Positions 5,399 to 7,282 of a stretch of DNA of 7,282 nucleotides are shown one piece after another. The notes beneath the pieces were generated by a model. It had not been told where the DNA came from and ran no database searches. It saw nothing but the letters and a program-made list of their open reading frames with translations. The first letter of the stretch is position 1, and every line of letters starts with the position of its first letter. The position numbers and the translations under genes are program-made. The DNA is from Planctomycetota bacterium (lineage in GTDB: Bacteria > Planctomycetota > Phycisphaerae > Sedimentisphaerales > Anaerobacaceae), in contig JADFHU010000272.1 in the NCBI GenBank assembly GCA_022567055.1, positions 1 to 7,282 on the forward strand. The letters run 5' to 3'.

Positions 5399-7282
5399 AT
5401 GAAACGACGGCAATTCCTCCAACTTGCGGCGGCGGCCGGTGGCGCACAGACCTTGGCCGCAAGGTCACAGTCTGCAGAGACAGCGGCCATTGAAATCCGG
5501 TTGACGTCCTTCGAATTCGAAGAGGCGACGATCACCACCCTACAGTCGGAGATGAGCGCCGGTAAGGAGACGGCAGTGTCACTCACCACGGCCTATCTCG
5601 AACGAATCGATGCCCTCAATCTGCGCGGGCCGACACTGCGGGCCGTCCTCGATGTGAATCCCGACGCCTTGGCGATCGCCGCTGCCCTGGACCGTGAGCG
5701 CCAAGAGAAGGGGCCACGAGGCCCGCTGCATGGCGTCCCCCTCATGGTCAAGGACAACATCGACACCCACGACCGGATGACCACCACGGCCGGATCGCTG
5801 GCCCTGTTGGGCTCGATTCCCCCGCGGGATGCCTTCGTGGTCCAGCAGTTGCGCAAGGCCGGGGCCGTTCTGCTCGGCAAGACCAATCTGAGCGAGTGGG
5901 CCAACTTCCGGGGGAAGCGGTCATCGAGCGGTTGGAGCGCACGGGGGGGCCAGACGAACAATCCTTACGTGTTGGATCGAAACCCATCGGGCTCCAGTTC
6001 CGGTTCGGCCGTGGCGGCCTCTGCCAATCTCTGCGCCGTCACCGTGGGCACGGAGACCAACGGCTCGGTCATCTCGCCCGCCACGGTCTGCGGCATCGTA
6101 GGCATCAAACCGACCGTCGGACTAGTGAGTCGCTCGGGCATCATTCCCATCTCCCACACCCAGGACACGGCCGGACCGATGGCCAGAACCGTCACAGATG
6201 CTGCGATCCTGCTGGGCGCGATGACCGGCACCGACCCCAGTGACAGTGCCAGCCAGGCAAGCGCGGGTCGATCGCATACGGATTACACGCGTTTCCTCGA
6301 TGCCAAAGGGTTGCAGGGAGCGCGGCTGGGTGTGGCCCGCCGCTTCTTCCGCTCATCGGCGGTTTCGGCCGAAGTGTTGGAAAGCGCCTTGGAAGCGATG
6401 AAGGAGGCGGGCGCCATCCTCATCGATCCGGCCGACGACGACCTGGCCTTGGGCCGCTTCGGCGACGCCGGACTGACTGTCATGCACTATGAGTTCAAGG
6501 CAGGCCTGAATGCCTACCTGGCCGCCTTAGGGCCAGAGGCACCCGTCCATACCATCAATAACATCATCGAATTCAATGAACGCCATCGGGCGCAGGAACT
6601 CCGATTCTTCGGTCAAGAGCACCTCGAGCAAGCCCAGGAAAAAGGGCCACTGACGGACAAGGAGTACATCGACGCGCTCGCTCAATGTCGAAAACTGTCA
6701 CGCGCCGAAGGCATCGATGCCATCATGGAACAACATCAACTCGACGCCATCGTCGCACCTTCGGGCGGACCGGCAGGCGTCACGGATTGGATCTATGGCG
6801 ACCGTTCCGTAGGCGGCAGTTCCTCGCCCGCGGCCGTGGCAGGCTATCCCAACATCACCGTCCCGGCGGGCCGGGTCGCCGGCTTGCCCGTGGGCATCTC
6901 CTTCTTCGGCCGCGCCTACAGCGAGCCGAAGCTCCTCAAGATCGCCTACGCCTTTGAACAGGCTACACAGTTTCGGAAAACGCCGCGATTCGGTCTTGCG
7001 CACGAGTCGAACTTCACCTATAAACCTGCATTTTTCCGGGTGAAGTTTCAGCGTGGTGGGGCTATCTGTCACGGGGTCTTTCCGGACCCCATCATCCGGA
7101 CGCAGACGCTTAGAATGGGAGATCCTTGGTTGGTCGACGTCGGAGCCCACTACGTTCTCGATCTTTATGACTGCCCGCCCGCACTCCTGAACGATCTGGA
7201 ATTCGTGAAGGAGACCCTGCGCAAGGCCGCGGAGAGCGCCGAGACCACGCTCCTCAAGGACGTATCTCACAAGTTCCATCCC
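5399..7282 (+). CDS. Tat-exported amidase (peptide-amidase type), open in frame into AdoMetDC; partial
   Basis: From the ATG at 5399 the frame is open for 628 codons to the window edge with no stop. Residues 1 to about 531 form an amidase-signature enzyme, which hydrolyses amide bonds. A twin-arginine signal (KRRQFLQ, 2-8) with cleavage near residue 25 implies Tat export. The Ser-cisSer-Lys triad is complete: K118 in MVKDN, S199 in the SGSSSGS loop (197-203), and S223 in TETNGS. N221 replaces a glycine of the usual TGGS. Spacing between these residues and motifs such as EWANF, GWSARGGQ and PISHTQDTAGPMARTV resemble Stenotrophomonas peptide amidase (Pam), which removes C-terminal peptide amides. 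That specificity is inferred. The domain reaches its usual end at KTPRF (527-531). The frame then continues through a linker of about 45 residues with no recognised domain into AdoMet decarboxylase sequence (about 580-628). The true amidase end is therefore unresolved: real fusion, lost stop, or an undetected frameshift near 6985-7000. The gene starts 3 bp after the DUF885 stop and is co-transcribed with it. Confidence 0.88.
   Translation, partial: MKRRQFLQLAAAAGGAQTLAARSQSAETAAIEIRLTSFEFEEATITTLQSEMSAGKETAVSLTTAYLERIDALNLRGPTLRAVLDVNPDALAIAAALDRERQEKGPRGPLHGVPLMVKDNIDTHDRMTTTAGSLALLGSIPPRDAFVVQQLRKAGAVLLGKTNLSEWANFRGKRSSSGWSARGGQTNNPYVLDRNPSGSSSGSAVAASANLCAVTVGTETNGSVISPATVCGIVGIKPTVGLVSRSGIIPISHTQDTAGPMARTVTDAAILLGAMTGTDPSDSASQASAGRSHTDYTRFLDAKGLQGARLGVARRFFRSSAVSAEVLESALEAMKEAGAILIDPADDDLALGRFGDAGLTVMHYEFKAGLNAYLAALGPEAPVHTINNIIEFNERHRAQELRFFGQEHLEQAQEKGPLTDKEYIDALAQCRKLSRAEGIDAIMEQHQLDAIVAPSGGPAGVTDWIYGDRSVGGSSSPAAVAGYPNITVPAGRVAGLPVGISFFGRAYSEPKLLKIAYAFEQATQFRKTPRFGLAHESNFTYKPAFFRVKFQRGGAICHGVFPDPIIRTQTLRMGDPWLVDVGAHYVLDLYDCPPALLNDLEFVKETLRKAAESAETTLLKDVSHKFHP
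6996..7024 (+). promoter_or_regulatory. Promoter candidate for the AdoMetDC gene within the open frame
   Basis: TTGCGC (6996-7001, 3 of 6) and TATAAA (7019-7024, 5 of 6) are separated by exactly 17 bp. They lie just after the end of the amidase domain, where base composition falls to about 40% GC (7011-7050) from about 66% in 6841-6960. A start near 7031 would give a leader of about 100 nt before the TTG at 7130. The -35 is weak, but the location supports speD being an independent gene. Confidence 0.4.
7073..7100 (+). promoter_or_regulatory. Overlapping hairpins upstream of AdoMetDC
   Basis: GGGGTC (7073-7078) pairs perfectly with GACCCC (7085-7090) around a 6-nt loop. TCCGGA at 7081-7086 can instead pair with the identical, self-complementary TCCGGA at 7095-7100. 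The two stems share bases and cannot both form. No T tract follows, so this is not an intrinsic terminator. It could be a leader structure controlling speD translation, or simply coding-sequence coincidence. Confidence 0.35.
7130..7282 (+). CDS. speD: S-adenosylmethionine decarboxylase, class 1b (5' part, runs off window)
   Basis: The last 49 or so codons encode the N-terminal part of a bacterial/archaeal-type AdoMet decarboxylase, a cytosolic pyruvoyl enzyme that makes the aminopropyl donor for spermidine. Diagnostic sequence is VGAHYVLDLYDC (581-592 of the continuous frame), LLNDLEFVKETL (597-608) and the HKFHP end (624-628). In the family HKFHP is followed closely by the self-cleaving Glu-Ser of the AESH motif, just beyond the window. 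Read as its own gene, the best start is TTG at 7130: GGGAG (7117-7121) lies 8 nt upstream and the protein would begin MVDVGAHY, matching the very short N-terminus typical of the family. An ATG at 7115 has no good Shine-Dalgarno site. This reading is an alternative to the continuous amidase frame starting at 5399, because no stop separates them. Family identity is strong; independent initiation is inferred. Confidence 0.62.
   Translation, partial: MVDVGAHYVLDLYDCPPALLNDLEFVKETLRKAAESAETTLLKDVSHKFHP

Noticed and set aside
6985..7043. Frameshift near the amidase end giving a stop at 7021-7023 or 7041-7043 in the other two frames
   Set aside because: Neither alternative tail resembles an amidase C-terminus more than the continuous frame does, so I cannot place an indel. 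It remains possible and is noted under the fusion finding.
7031..7129. A SAM-responsive riboswitch ahead of AdoMetDC
   Set aside because: I found no match to the conserved cores of SAM-I, SAM-II or SAH riboswitches that I could recall. Only simple hairpins are visible.

Overview
The window looks like chromosomal DNA of a moderately GC-rich, free-living bacterium. It uses Shine-Dalgarno-led genes, sigma70-like promoters and the Tat export pathway. The gene set (a Tat-exported Gfo/Idh/MocA oxidoreductase, a secreted DUF885 metallopeptidase, a Tat-exported peptide-amidase-like enzyme, an NhaC antiporter and a class 1b AdoMet decarboxylase) would fit Acidobacteriota, or Planctomycetota/Verrucomicrobiota-type lineages. 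The lineage is an inference from gene style only. I see no mobile element, CRISPR array, tRNA or rRNA.

Layout: (i) 1-123 is a short intergenic stretch with a bidirectional hairpin terminator (26-49) and four perfectly phased TTCGNNN heptads (79-106). (ii) 124-3195 is a leftward pair: an NhaC-family Na+/H+ antiporter (1519-3195) followed 54 bp downstream by a Tat-signal Gfo/Idh/MocA oxidoreductase (124-1464). Between them lies a small hairpin plus T9 that directly abuts the oxidoreductase Shine-Dalgarno site. (iii) 3196-3628 is a 433-bp divergent control region with one leftward and two rightward promoter candidates, a 9-bp direct repeat and several inverted repeats. (iv) 3629-7282 is a tight rightward unit: a secreted DUF885 metallopeptidase (3629-5395) and, 3 bp later, a Tat-exported amidase-signature enzyme starting at 5399.

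The most notable point is at the right end. The amidase frame does not stop at the usual end of the domain (about residue 531, base 6991). It stays open, in frame, into the N-terminal half of an S-adenosylmethionine decarboxylase (SpeD-like), and runs off the window edge with 628 codons and no stop. This is either an unprecedented amidase-AdoMetDC fusion or, as I think more likely, a separate speD gene whose promoter and leader happen to be open in the amidase frame. The linker has an AT-rich dip, a TATAAA -10-like box 17 bp after a TTG -35-like box, a perfect hairpin, and a GGGAG Shine-Dalgarno site 8 nt before an in-frame TTG.

Functionally, the rightward unit combines two exported hydrolases that could act in sequence on extracytoplasmic peptides (cleavage of peptides, hydrolysis of terminal amides), followed by a cytosolic polyamine-synthesis enzyme. 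The leftward unit couples sodium/pH homeostasis with an exported dehydrogenase-like protein. No pathway link between the two divergent units is evident from sequence.
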